A stretch of DNA of 64,000 nt. Origin: Prevotella sp. GTDB taxonomy: Bacteria; Bacteroidota; Bacteroidia; Bacteroidales; Bacteroidaceae. The position numbers were made by a program, and so were the translations under genes. Where the stretch lies: assembly GCA_017410365.1 (NCBI GenBank), contig JAFQQY010000007.1, positions 1 through 64,000 on the forward strand, in the 5' to 3' direction. Below, in pieces: positions 42,710 to 51,388 of the stretch. The stretch's first letter is position 1. Every line of letters begins with the position of its first letter. The notes beneath the pieces were generated by a model. The model saw nothing but the letters and a program-made list of their open reading frames with translations. It searched no databases and had not been told where the DNA came from.

Positions 42710-43720
42710 TTACTTGTTAAGAGCCAAAGAAACTTCTACGGCGATAGCTACGGTAGCACCAACCATTGGGTTGTTACCGATACCGAGGAATCCCATCATC
42801 TCAACGTGAGCAGGTACAGAAGAAGAACCTGCGAACTGAGCGTCAGAGTGCATACGTCCCAGAGTGTCAGTCATACCGTAAGAAGCAGGACCTGCAGCCA
42901 TGTTGTCTGGGTGAAGTGTACGACCTGTACCACCACCAGAAGCTACAGAGAAGTATGGCTTGCCAGCCAATACGCGCTCCTTCTTGTATGTACCTGCTAC
43001 TGGATGCTGGAAACGTGTTGGGTTAGTTGAGTTACCTGTGATTGAAACGTCAACGTTTTCCTTCCACAGAATAGCAACACCCTCACGAACGTCATCAGCA
43101 CCATAGCACTTAACCTTCGCACGAGGACCATCAGAGTATGGAGTTTCCTTGATGACGTTAACCTCGCCAGTGAAGTAGTCGAACTGTGTCTGTACGTATG
43201 TGAAACCGTTGATACGGCTGATAATCATAGCTGCATCCTTGCCAAGACCGTTAAGGATAACGCGGAGAGGCTCCTTGCGCACCTTGTTAGCCTTTTCTGC
43301 AATCTTGATAGCACCCTCAGCGGCAGCGAAGCTCTCGTGACCAGCCAAGAAAGCGAAGCACTCTGTCTCGTCGCGGAGCAGACGTGCTGCAAGATTACCG
43401 TGGCCAATACCTACCTTACGGTCATCAGCTACAGAACCAGGAATACAGAAGCTCTGCAAGCCGATACCGATAGCCTCGGCAGCTTCAGCAGCGTTCTTTA
43501 CACCCTTCTTGATTGCAATAGCAGCACCGCAAACGTATGCCCACTTAGCGTTCTCGAAGCAGATGTTCTGAGTCTCCTCGCACATCTTATATGGGTCAAC
43601 ACCTGCATTCTCGCAGATTTCGTTAGCCTCTTCGATGCTCTCGATACCGTTCTCCTTAAGAGCAGCCAGCACCTGGTTGATGCGGCGGTCGTAACTCTCG
43701 AAACTTACTTTTCTTATCAT
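42710..43720 (-). CDS. GGGtGRT protein, function unknown
   Basis: Recognised by the motif that names the family, SGGGTGRT (residues 261-268), followed by LHPDNMAAGPASYGMTDTLG. 336 aa, no signal peptide, with Cys at 36, 47, 54, 64, 92, 121 and 205, and Gly-rich loops (NGLGKDAAM, CIPGSVADDRKVGIGHGNLA). It follows the NifU-like gene by 14 bases with a rare strong Shine-Dalgarno sequence (AAGGAGGA), so high and balanced expression of the pair is likely. The family is conserved next to NifU-like scaffolds, but its reaction is unknown to me. Confidence 0.88.
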   Translation of the reverse strand: MIRKVSFESYDRRINQVLAALKENGIESIEEANEICENAGVDPYKMCEETQNICFENAKWAYVCGAAIAIKKGVKNAAEAAEAIGIGLQSFCIPGSVADDRKVGIGHGNLAARLLRDETECFAFLAGHESFAAAEGAIKIAEKANKVRKEPLRVILNGLGKDAAMIISRINGFTYVQTQFDYFTGEVNVIKETPYSDGPRAKVKCYGADDVREGVAILWKENVDVSITGNSTNPTRFQHPVAGTYKKERVLAGKPYFSVASGGGTGRTLHPDNMAAGPASYGMTDTLGRMHSDAQFAGSSSVPAHVEMMGFLGIGNNPMVGATVAIAVEVSLALNK

Positions 43721-43734
43721 AATCTTCTTCCTCC

Positions 43735-44436
43735 TTATTCTTTACGTGGGTCAATAGCTTTAACGATTCCCTGCTCGGCTGTTGTACGTCCGTAAGAGCC
43801 TGTGAACTTCTTCACTGCCTCGTTAGCGTCCATACCGTTCTTGATGGCTTCCATCATCTTGCCAAGGTGTACATACTCGTAACCGCAAATCTGGTTGTCC
43901 TTATCCAGGAACTGCTTTGTGATGTAGCCTTCTGTCAACTCGAGATAACGAGGACCCTTTGCTACAGTACCATACAGAGTACCTGTCTGTGAACGCAATC
44001 CCTTACCGAGGTCTTCAAGTCCTGCACCGATTACGAGACCGCCCTCAGAGAATGCACTCTGTGTACGTCCGTAAACCACCTGAAGGAACAATTCACGCAT
44101 AGCTGTATTGATAGCATCGCAAACGAGGTCGGTGTTCAGAGCCTCAAGAATAGTCTTGCCTGGCAGAATCTCTGATGCCATAGCTGCTGAGTGAGTCATA
44201 CCAGTACATCCGATTGTTTCAACGAGAGCCTCCTGGATAACGCCCTCCTTGATGTTGAGAGAGAGCTTACAAGCACCCTGCTGTGGTGCACACCAACCCA
44301 CACCGTGGGTAAAACCAGAGATGTCTTTAATCTCCTTAGCTTGAATCCACTTTCCTTCTTCAGGAATTGGCGCTGGTCCGTGGTTAGGACCCTTAGCAAC
44401 AACACACATGTTGCTTACTTCATGTGAATACTGCAT
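43735..44436 (-). CDS. NifU-like iron-sulfur scaffold protein paired with GGGtGRT
   Basis: 233 aa, soluble. The stretch TIGCTGMTHSAAMASEI (about 74-90) resembles the second Cys region of IscU/NifU scaffolds; other cysteines are at 11, 49, 56 and 106. The first 45 residues and last 90 residues extend well beyond the scaffold core. No cysteine desulfurase, ferredoxin or chaperone gene is near. It heads a two-gene operon with a full promoter (TTTG-N20-TAATTTTG). Cluster assembly for a dedicated partner is a reasonable inference; it is not shown. Confidence 0.78.
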   Translation of the reverse strand: MQYSHEVSNMCVVAKGPNHGPAPIPEEGKWIQAKEIKDISGFTHGVGWCAPQQGACKLSLNIKEGVIQEALVETIGCTGMTHSAAMASEILPGKTILEALNTDLVCDAINTAMRELFLQVVYGRTQSAFSEGGLVIGAGLEDLGKGLRSQTGTLYGTVAKGPRYLELTEGYITKQFLDKDNQICGYEYVHLGKMMEAIKNGMDANEAVKKFTGSYGRTTAEQGIVKAIDPRKE

Positions 44437-44487
44437 GTTCTTTATTGTTTAATTAAATATGATTATATAATCTCTTTTTACAATTTG

Positions 44488-44519
44488 CAAAATTACTAAA
44501 AAATGGGGGGAGTGCCAAA
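44488..44519 (-). promoter_or_regulatory. Promoter of the NifU-like/GGGtGRT operon
   Basis: On the minus strand TTTG (complement of 44516-44519), 20 bases, TAATTTTG (complement of 44488-44495); leader about 45 bases. Confidence 0.75.
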
Positions 44520-44604
44520 TTATTTAAGATTATTTTTAATGAGTTCGCGTTCCGATTGCTTATGTTTACTCTTGCTTTTATGTTGCTTTGGGTATGATTG
44601 TTTT

Positions 44605-44669
44605 CAGTAAGTGGCGTTCTGACTGACAGTTTGTAGGCCAAAAACTGCCAGTCAGAACGCCACTTACTG
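44605..44669. repeat. Long inverted repeat with three 15-bp modules, 22-bp period
   Basis: Perfect 21-bp arms (44605-44625 and 44649-44669) enclose a further 6-bp pairing after one mismatch. The inside reads as 15-bp blocks at 44608 (TAAGTGGCGTTCTGA), 44630 (TTTGTAGGCCAAAAA) and 44652 (TCAGAACGCCACTTA) with 7-bp spacers ctgacag and ctgccag, the same 15+7 spacing as the arrays at 4302, 19854 and 50463. Unlike those it lies between divergent promoters. The rest of 44437-44881 is AT-rich leader and promoter sequence. Confidence 0.88.
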
Positions 44670-44828
44670 AAATTTATAGTTAATATCTCTATAATCAACG
44701 ACAACATTGCAACTACATCAAACGCATATTTAATAGATTATGAATGCGTATAGTGGATTGGTAAAGTGGCAAATTCAGTGTTAATTGCATTTTTGATGTT
44801 CTTTTTCTTCGCTTTGAATATAATTTGC

Positions 44829-44836
44829 TATATTTG
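44829..44836 (+). promoter_or_regulatory. -7 box of the GH2 gene
   Basis: TATATTTG, 45 bases before the ATG at 44882. Confidence 0.58.
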
Positions 44837-44881
44837 CAAAGTATTATATTGTTCCGAATTTACCAACTTAATTTAAACAAC

Positions 44882-47269
44882 ATGAAACAACTATTGTCTT
44901 TGGCAATTATAATGCTGTTTACAATGTCAGCAAACGCACAGGTCTCTTTTGGTAAAGCATTTCAATTTAATGATGGGTGGCTATTTTCACAAGGTGATGA
45001 GCCGCAGCGGGTAGAAGAGAAATTCGATGACAGCAAATGGAGGCGATTGACGTTGCCTCACGACTGGTCGATAGAAGGCCTGATGTCGCCGTCGCTTGCC
45101 AGTTGTACAGGCTATCTGCCTGCAGGAGTAGCATGGTATAGAAAACATTTCGATGTTGATGATATAAGTAAACGCCGTTACATATACTTTGAAGGTGCCT
45201 ATAATCGTAGTGAGGTATATCTTAATGGTCATCTTTTGGGTAAACGACCTAACGGCTACATATCTTTCATGTATGATATGACACCTTATCTCAAACAAAA
45301 GGACAACGTGCTTGCTGTACGTATCGACCACAGTAGGCATGCAGATTCGAGATGGTACACAGGTTCTGGCATCTATCGCGATGTGTGGATGATAGAAGCG
45401 GGCGACGTGCATTTCGACCTTTGGGGAGTAGGGTGGTCCACACCGGAGGTAAGCGATAAGAAGGCACTTCTTAGTGTTGATGCTAAGATAGTAAATCACG
45501 CATCTTCAAAAGGCCAGTACATCCTCTCTGCCACGCTTTATGATAATGATGGTACAAAGGTGGCAAATACGGTCAAGGATGTCAGCAAGGAAGTTGCAGG
45601 TGCTACCGTTTCAAAACTTCTGATGAAGGTGAACAAACCCAAGCTTTGGCATTTGGATTCTCCATATCTTTATACCCTCGAGTGTGAGCTGTTGACCAAT
45701 GGCAAGACGATAGACAAGAAAAAGACACACGTTGGTTTCAGATGGTTTGACTTCGACTCGAATAAAGGTTTAAAGATGAATGGCAATAATCTGAAAGTCA
45801 AAGGAGTATGTCTACATCATGATGCTGGTGTTTTGGGCGCGGTCGTACCTGAAGATGTATGGCGCCGCCGATTGATAAACCTCAAGGAAATGGGTGCCAA
45901 TGCCATACGTATGAGTCATAATCCGCAAGCACCGGTTGTCTATGACTTATGTGATGAATTGGGACTTCTTGTTATGGATGAGGCTAGCGACGAGTGGGAG
46001 TTCCCTAAGCGTAAGTGGGTTGAAGGTTGGAATGTTGGAAAACCATCATACGATGGCACATTCGATTTCTTTGAAGAGTGGATAGAGCGCGATGTAACCG
46101 ATATGGTGCGCCGCGACCGCAACCATCCATCTGTATTCCTTTGGAGCATAGGCAATGAAGTTGACTATCCCAACGACCCATATTCGCATCCGGTTCTGGA
46201 CGGCACCACCATCAATCAACCCATGTTTGGTGGCTATAAACCAGACGCTCCCGATGCCATGCGCATAGGTAAGATAGCCAAAAGGTTGGCGGCATGTGTA
46301 AGAAGCGTTGACACGTCGCGCCCCGTTACAGGTGCCTTGGCAGGAGTGGTCATGTCTAATCAGACGGAATATCCCGAGGCAATAGATGTTGTTGGCTATA
46401 ACTATACAGAAAACCGCTACGATGAAGACCACAAGCTATACCCCAACCGTATAATCTACGGTAGCGAGACGCACACCAGTCTTGCGGCATGGAAGGCCGT
46501 TCGCGACCGTGAACACATTTTCGGCCAGTTCGTATGGACAGGTACCGATTATCTGGGCGAGTCAGGCAGATGGCCTTCAAGAGGATTGCACACCGGTTTG
46601 CTCGACTTTGGAAGCTACAAGAAACCGCGCGGATGGTTCAGAGCTTCGCTGTGGAGCGACAAACCTGTTACATATATAGGCACTTACCGACAGATGCGAC
46701 GCCGCAATGCTCTTTCTCCTGAAGCTCCCGATGTGTGGAACTATGATGAAGGTCAGAACGTTAGGGTGGTGTGCTATACAAACTCAAAGAAGGCTCGACT
46801 GATGCTTAACGGCAAGCAGATAGGCGAGGTCAAGGAATATGACGACGAAACCGGTATAATCCATTGGGATGTTGACTACGTGCCGGGCACGCTCACGGCA
46901 GAGGGCCTTGATGCCAATGGCAACGTAGAGTCAAGCTATACCATTCAGACTTCAGGGCGCCCATACGCCATCAAGGCGATGATTGAAGACAAAGGAGAAC
47001 AGGTGGCTCATGTAAGGATTGAAGTGGTAGATGAAGACGGCGTGCTTGTGAAGTTGGCCGACAATGAAATAACATGTTGGGTTACGGGCGGCAAACTATT
47101 AGGGCTTGAAAATTCAGACAACGCAGATATGACCGACCACCGCGACAACCGTCAGCGCGTCTATAGAGGCAAACTGCTGGCATACGTGCGTTTGCCTGAA
47201 GATGGAAGCCAGGCGGTATTGCGATTCTCGTCGCCATTGCTTAAAGGCGCCCAGCTCGAGATAAAATAA
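44882..47269 (+). CDS. GH2 family beta-galactosidase-type hydrolase
   Basis: Signal peptide from MKQLLSLAIIMLFTMSANA. Order of domains: jelly-roll sugar-binding domain (about 25-190, with LPHDWSIEG), immunoglobulin-like domain (about 200-310), TIM barrel (about 315-600) with acid/base Glu426 in WSIGNE and nucleophile Glu529 in YGSETHTS, then C-terminal DUF4982-like and Ig-like domains. 795 aa. Exported, probably to the periplasm, to cleave beta-galactosides or related beta-linked sugars of plant polysaccharides. The frame could start at 44825, but that region holds the promoter box and the signal peptide starts at 44882. Confidence 0.9.
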   Translation: MKQLLSLAIIMLFTMSANAQVSFGKAFQFNDGWLFSQGDEPQRVEEKFDDSKWRRLTLPHDWSIEGLMSPSLASCTGYLPAGVAWYRKHFDVDDISKRRYIYFEGAYNRSEVYLNGHLLGKRPNGYISFMYDMTPYLKQKDNVLAVRIDHSRHADSRWYTGSGIYRDVWMIEAGDVHFDLWGVGWSTPEVSDKKALLSVDAKIVNHASSKGQYILSATLYDNDGTKVANTVKDVSKEVAGATVSKLLMKVNKPKLWHLDSPYLYTLECELLTNGKTIDKKKTHVGFRWFDFDSNKGLKMNGNNLKVKGVCLHHDAGVLGAVVPEDVWRRRLINLKEMGANAIRMSHNPQAPVVYDLCDELGLLVMDEASDEWEFPKRKWVEGWNVGKPSYDGTFDFFEEWIERDVTDMVRRDRNHPSVFLWSIGNEVDYPNDPYSHPVLDGTTINQPMFGGYKPDAPDAMRIGKIAKRLAACVRSVDTSRPVTGALAGVVMSNQTEYPEAIDVVGYNYTENRYDEDHKLYPNRIIYGSETHTSLAAWKAVRDREHIFGQFVWTGTDYLGESGRWPSRGLHTGLLDFGSYKKPRGWFRASLWSDKPVTYIGTYRQMRRRNALSPEAPDVWNYDEGQNVRVVCYTNSKKARLMLNGKQIGEVKEYDDETGIIHWDVDYVPGTLTAEGLDANGNVESSYTIQTSGRPYAIKAMIEDKGEQVAHVRIEVVDEDGVLVKLADNEITCWVTGGKLLGLENSDNADMTDHRDNRQRVYRGKLLAYVRLPEDGSQAVLRFSSPLLKGAQLEIK

Positions 47270-47282
47270 TTTTGACATAAGT

Positions 47283-47313
47283 TTTGCATTTCGCCCTAAT
47301 TGATGTAACTTTG
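47283..47313 (+). promoter_or_regulatory. Promoter of the DMP19-smpB operon
   Basis: TTTG (47283-47286), 19 bases, TAACTTTG (47306-47313), ending 8 bases before the ATG at 47322. Confidence 0.8.
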
Positions 47314-47321
47314 CATTTAAT

Positions 47322-47825
47322 ATGAAAAATGTGATTGTTAAGGATGCTGACCTGATGCAGGCTGCTCAGCAGGGAATGGATGAATTCCTTCAGGTGTTTG
47401 TCAAGGGCATTTACGATGCCATCGACGGGCAACTGACGGCCGAGAACATGGCAGAACTGAATGCCGACCAGATTACCTTGCTTGCATGGAACGTGCTCCA
47501 TGAAGAAGTAATGGACGGAGGATTTGTGCAACTGATTCATAACGGCTATGGCCCGTTCATATTCAAGAATCCTTTTGCCAAGGCTGTGAAATTGTGGGGA
47601 TTGCGCGACTTGTCAAAGCTTGTCTACAACGCCCACACTCTATACTTGAAGTATCGCGAGGAAATAGAAGTGGAATGTGATGAGGATGAGTTTATGGCCA
47701 TGTTCGAGCGCTATCCGGAATTTGACGACATGGACGATGAGTTCGTTGAAAATGAGGAACAATGGACGGAACAGATTGCCCAATACGTAGACGATAATCT
47801 GCAGAAGTTTGCAGAAATAGTGTAG
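47322..47825 (+). CDS. DMP19/DUF4375-like protein
   Basis: 167-aa acidic protein with the family core NVLHEEVMDGGFVQLIHNGYG (about 62-82) and a very acidic second half (DDMDDEFVENEEQW). DMP19-type proteins resemble DNA-mimic proteins described in Neisseria, but DUF4375 members are diverse and this one is not shown to mimic DNA. It heads a likely operon with smpB (15-base gap), the HAD gene (9 bases) and the GHL10 gene (3 bases). Confidence 0.75.
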   Translation: MKNVIVKDADLMQAAQQGMDEFLQVFVKGIYDAIDGQLTAENMAELNADQITLLAWNVLHEEVMDGGFVQLIHNGYGPFIFKNPFAKAVKLWGLRDLSKLVYNAHTLYLKYREEIEVECDEDEFMAMFERYPEFDDMDDEFVENEEQWTEQIAQYVDDNLQKFAEIV

Positions 47826-47840
47826 TGGTACAATAACAAA

Positions 47841-48320
47841 ATGAACAAGGAAGAAGAACTGATAAGGAAGAAAAGTCCTGTAAACATACGCAACAAGAAG
47901 GCTTCGTTTGAATACTTCTTTGTTGAGACTTATACCGCAGGCATTGTGCTTACGGGTACGGAAATTAAGTCTATACGCAACGGTAAGGCAAGTCTTGTAG
48001 ACACCTATTGCTATATCATAAACGGCGAACTATGGGTCAAGGGCATGAGCGTAAGCCCTTATTTCTATGGCTCGTACAATAACCATGAGATGAAGCGCGA
48101 GCGTAAGCTTCTGCTCAAGCGCAAGGAAATTCAAAGGCTGCATTCTGCCACCAAGCAGACGGGCTATACTATTGTGCCCCTGCTGGTGTTTATCGACCAG
48201 AACGGAAGGGCAAAGATGGATATAGCCTTGTGTAAGGGTAAGAAAGAGTTTGACAAGCGCCAGACACTCAAGGAGAAAGAAGACCGCCGAGAGATGGACA
48301 GAGCATTTAAGAGATTCTAA
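47841..48320 (+). CDS. smpB: SsrA-binding protein SmpB
   Basis: Partner of tmRNA in ribosome rescue. It shows [40 protein letters not shown] and the basic C-terminal tail with [14 protein letters not shown] that enters the mRNA channel. 159 aa, normal. No tmRNA gene is in the window. Confidence 0.97.
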   Translation: MNKEEELIRKKSPVNIRNKKASFEYFFVETYTAGIVLTGTEIKSIRNGKASLVDTYCYIINGELWVKGMSVSPYFYGSYNNHEMKRERKLLLKRKEIQRLHSATKQTGYTIVPLLVFIDQNGRAKMDIALCKGKKEFDKRQTLKEKEDRREMDRAFKRF

Positions 48321-48329
48321 GAACCGGCT

Positions 48330-48965
48330 ATGGAAAACAGAAAGATAAAGACGCTGTTGTTCGATTTAGGAGGCGTGATAATAACGCTCGACCAACAAGA
48401 AGCCATCAGGCGATTTCAGGAACTTGGGCTTGAAGATGCGGCACAACGACTTGATGCTTATACTCAGTCGGGAATCTTCGGCGATTTGGAGCGCGGAGTG
48501 ATAACGGCAGATGATTTCCGTCGCGAATTGAGCCTCTTGGCAGGCAAGCCGCTAACCCACGACGATTGTCTGAACGCATGGCTCGGCTATCGCAAGGAAC
48601 TGCCTCTAAGAAACCTCGATGCTCTGAAGAAACTCAAGGCCATGGGGTATAGGATAGTATTGGTGTCAAACACAAATCCGTTTATGATGAGTTGGGCGCT
48701 GAGTGCAGATTTCGACGGCAACGGAAACTCGCTCGAACACTATGTCGACGCGCTCTATATGAGTTATAAGATAGGTGCCATGAAGCCCGACGAGGCTTTC
48801 TTCGACCATGTGATAAAAGCAGAAGGCGCCAATCCTGAAGAAGGACTTTTTATAGACGACGGCCAACGTAACGTAGAAATGGCTGCCAGAAAGGGATTCT
48901 TGACGTTTTGTCCAGAAAACGGCGCCGATTGGACAGACGAATTGTTTAACATTCTGAATCACTAA
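48330..48965 (+). CDS. HAD-superfamily hydrolase (YihX-like)
   Basis: 211 aa with motif I FDLGGVIITL (the second Asp of DxD replaced by Gly, as in the YihX branch where DLGGV is common), motif II VLVSNTNPF, Lys motif GAMKPDEAFF and motif III FIDDGQRN. The usual activity is phosphatase on sugar or nucleotide phosphates. It sits between smpB and the GHL10 gene with gaps of 9 and 3 bases. Confidence 0.86.
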   Translation: MENRKIKTLLFDLGGVIITLDQQEAIRRFQELGLEDAAQRLDAYTQSGIFGDLERGVITADDFRRELSLLAGKPLTHDDCLNAWLGYRKELPLRNLDALKKLKAMGYRIVLVSNTNPFMMSWALSADFDGNGNSLEHYVDALYMSYKIGAMKPDEAFFDHVIKAEGANPEEGLFIDDGQRNVEMAARKGFLTFCPENGADWTDELFNILNH

Positions 48966-48968
48966 GTT

Positions 48969-50453
48969 ATGAAAAAGATATTTTTATTATTGTTTGCTTT
49001 ACTGATGGTTATGACCGCAGGAGCACAAAAGAAGAGAGAGTTTAGAGGCGCATGGATACAATGCGTAAACGGGCAGTTCGTGGGCATGTCCAACGAAAAA
49101 ATGAAGCAGACGCTGATATATCAGTTGGATGAATTGCAGAAGACAGGTGTCAATGCCATATTCTTTCAAGTCAGGGCAGAGTGCGATGCCTTGTATCATA
49201 GCGACCTCGAACCGTGGAGCCGATTCCTGTCTGGCTATCAAGGTACACCGCCACAACCATATTGGGACCCCCTGCAATGGATGGTGGACGAGTGCCACAA
49301 GAGAGGCATGGAGCTGCATGCATGGATAAATCCGTTCAGAGCCAAGACCAAGAATACCAAGGAACTGGCTGTGAGCCATATTGCTGTAAGAAAGCCGGGC
49401 AGCGTGTTCAGATATGACGGGCAGATGATTCTGAATCCGGCAATACAGGAAAACCGCGACTATATATGCAAGGTGGCAGAGGATATCGTAAAAAGATACG
49501 ATGTCGACGGTCTTCATATAGACGATTATTTTTATCCATATCCGGCTGCCGGCCATACCATCGAAGACGATGAGCAATATACAGCCAACACTCATGGCAT
49601 AAAGGATAGGGGCGACTGGCGCAGGCACAATGTAAATCTGTTTGTAAAGCAATTGCATGAAACCGTTCATAAGACCAAGCCATGGGTCAAGTTTGGTGTG
49701 TCGCCATTCGGAATCTATCGCAACAAGAAGACATCATACATCGGTAGCGAAACAAACGGCTTGCAGAACTATGATGACCTTTATGCCGACGTGCTTCTAT
49801 GGATAAACAACGGCTGGATTGACTATTGCGTGCCTCAGCTCTATTGGCAGATAGGGCACAAGGCTGCCGATTATGAGACTCTGATAAAGTGGTGGAACCA
49901 GTATGCCGGTGGACGCCCCTTGTATATTGGCGAGGATGTTGAGCGTACCGTGAAATTTCCCGATCCGAAAGACAAGAACAGTCATCAGCAGCCGGCAAAA
50001 TATGAGTTGCACAAGCAGATGAAGAACGTCAGCGGAGTATCGCTATGGTATGCAAAGGCAGCTGTTGACAACATAGGCAACTATTCTACTATTCTTAGAA
50101 ACAAATACTGGCGCTATCCAGCCCTTCAGCCCATTATGCCTTTCATAGACGGAAAGGCTCCAAAGAAGGTGCGCAAGGTAAAGCCTGTGTGGACAGAAGA
50201 CGGCTATATACTTTTCTGGACGGCTCCGAAGGGCAAGGGATGGAAAAACGAAGCCGTAAAGTATGTGGTCTATAAGTTTGACAAAGGCGAGAAGGTAGGC
50301 ATCAGTGACCCGTCGAAGATTGTTACCATAACAACCAACACATTCCTGAAGTTGAATTACATCAACGGAACCAAGAAGTATACTTATGTCGTAACGGCTC
50401 TTGATAAGATGCAAAATGAAAGTAAGCCGAAGAAAAAGAGTGTGAAACTGTAA
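48969..50453 (+). CDS. GHL10 (DUF187) family glycoside hydrolase-like protein
   Basis: Signal peptide (about 1-19), then a TIM-barrel domain (about 22-340) with FRGAWIQCVNGQF, GVNAIFFQVRAECDALY, HAWINPFRA, DGLHIDDYFYP and WYAKAAV; acidic residues in DDYFYP and in the WINNGWIDYCVPQLYWQ strand fit the GHL10 family. A fibronectin-III-like domain (about 385-490) follows. Related proteins act on cell-wall or mucin-type glycans. It ends 9 bases before palindrome array 3. Confidence 0.85.
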   Translation: MKKIFLLLFALLMVMTAGAQKKREFRGAWIQCVNGQFVGMSNEKMKQTLIYQLDELQKTGVNAIFFQVRAECDALYHSDLEPWSRFLSGYQGTPPQPYWDPLQWMVDECHKRGMELHAWINPFRAKTKNTKELAVSHIAVRKPGSVFRYDGQMILNPAIQENRDYICKVAEDIVKRYDVDGLHIDDYFYPYPAAGHTIEDDEQYTANTHGIKDRGDWRRHNVNLFVKQLHETVHKTKPWVKFGVSPFGIYRNKKTSYIGSETNGLQNYDDLYADVLLWINNGWIDYCVPQLYWQIGHKAADYETLIKWWNQYAGGRPLYIGEDVERTVKFPDPKDKNSHQQPAKYELHKQMKNVSGVSLWYAKAAVDNIGNYSTILRNKYWRYPALQPIMPFIDGKAPKKVRKVKPVWTEDGYILFWTAPKGKGWKNEAVKYVVYKFDKGEKVGISDPSKIVTITTNTFLKLNYINGTKKYTYVVTALDKMQNESKPKKKSVKL

Positions 50454-50462
50454 ACCACATAA

Positions 50463-50543
50463 AAACAGGGCCATTTAGTAATAGCAAATGGGCAACTTTT
50501 GATGTCTAAACGGCCTATTTAGCCAGTCTAAATGGGCCGTTTA
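50463..50543. repeat. Four-module palindrome array, 22-bp period (array 3)
   Basis: Modules at 50463, 50485, 50507 and 50529: AAACAGGGCCATTTA, CAAATGGGCAACTTT, TAAACGGCCTATTTA, TAAATGGGCCGTTTA, with 7-bp spacers gtaatag, tgatgtc, gccagtc. Modules 3 and 4 are complementary at 14 of 15 positions. The array fills the gap between the converging GHL10 gene (stop at 50453) and the exopolysaccharide locus (last stop at 50550), so it probably ends transcription from both sides. Confidence 0.86.
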
Positions 50544-50549
50544 GATTTG

Positions 50550-51386
50550 TTACCAGTCGAATATCTCTTTGCCGTTCTCAAAGTGGAAGAAGTCGACAAT
50601 CTTTGAGAAACTATCGTCTGTGAACTCTTGGTCCTTGCTTTCAAGGAAACAAAGCGGCACTTCGCCAATGAACGAGGCCCAACGCGAATAGCTGCTGAAT
50701 GGTCCTATAATCATGTCGCAGACAGATAGCGTATAAAGGTCAAGTATAGCACCAGACGGTTCCTTGCCGAAACGTCGGCATTCGCAATCGGTAAATTGTT
50801 CAAGTTCAAAGCTCTCGTTGCTGCTGATGAAGAAACTCACTCGCTTATCCTTATGCAACGCTTTTATGCGGAGCATGAATTGGTGATAGTCGTCAAGGGA
50901 ATAGAAGAAACGCCCGTCGTTCCATGTGGCATAGTCACCTCGGCGTATATGCACTCCTACGACGATATCAGAAGTTTTTCGCATGTCGTTTATCAACTGC
51001 TCAGCCTTGTCGGTAATGTCCTTCTTGGGTCTGTATATGTGTTGCAGTTCACTTTTTGCCTCGGCTATGTAGCGCGTGTCGTTTCTAGTGCTCCATCCCT
51101 TTGTGCACCCGAAGAACTTGAACACCTTGTCCATTCTTTTGCTATGTGTAGCTTTCCATGTCAACCCCTTGTAGTTGTTCCATCCGTTGCCTCTTTCCAG
51201 ATACCATTTATGCCATAGTGGGAAATGGATGAAAGGGCAATTTAGCAGGTTTGGAAAATCTTCTATTGTCCAGTCGTAGAACAATATTACCATGTGCTTG
51301 CGCTTGACCACGCATTCGCTAATAGCAGCAACATAAGTCCACAACCTGTTGCACGTCTGTCCGGGGGCATCACATATTATTTTCAT
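50550..51386 (-). CDS. Glycosyltransferase, probable alpha-1,2-fucosyltransferase-like
   Basis: 278 aa. VGVHIRRGDY (143-152) is the donor-binding motif shared by GT11 alpha-1,2- and alpha-1,6-fucosyltransferases; DMIIGPFSSYSRWASFIG near 225-242 fits their second motif. The N-terminal loop reads GQTCNRLW instead of the usual G-x-G-N-Q. It therefore seems a distant member; fucosyl transfer is likely but not certain. Last gene of the exopolysaccharide locus, 2 bases after the acyltransferase gene. Confidence 0.68.
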   Translation of the reverse strand: MKIICDAPGQTCNRLWTYVAAISECVVKRKHMVILFYDWTIEDFPNLLNCPFIHFPLWHKWYLERGNGWNNYKGLTWKATHSKRMDKVFKFFGCTKGWSTRNDTRYIAEAKSELQHIYRPKKDITDKAEQLINDMRKTSDIVVGVHIRRGDYATWNDGRFFYSLDDYHQFMLRIKALHKDKRVSFFISSNESFELEQFTDCECRRFGKEPSGAILDLYTLSVCDMIIGPFSSYSRWASFIGEVPLCFLESKDQEFTDDSFSKIVDFFHFENGKEIFDW

Positions 51387-51388
51387 AG

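Noticed and set aside
44453-44707. An 84-codon minus-strand frame upstream of the NifU-like gene
   Set aside because: It runs through the operon promoter and the 21-bp inverted repeat and has no protein-like features.
44825-44881. A 19-codon N-terminal extension of the GH2 enzyme
   Set aside because: It contains the TATATTTG promoter box, and the signal peptide begins at the ATG at 44882.
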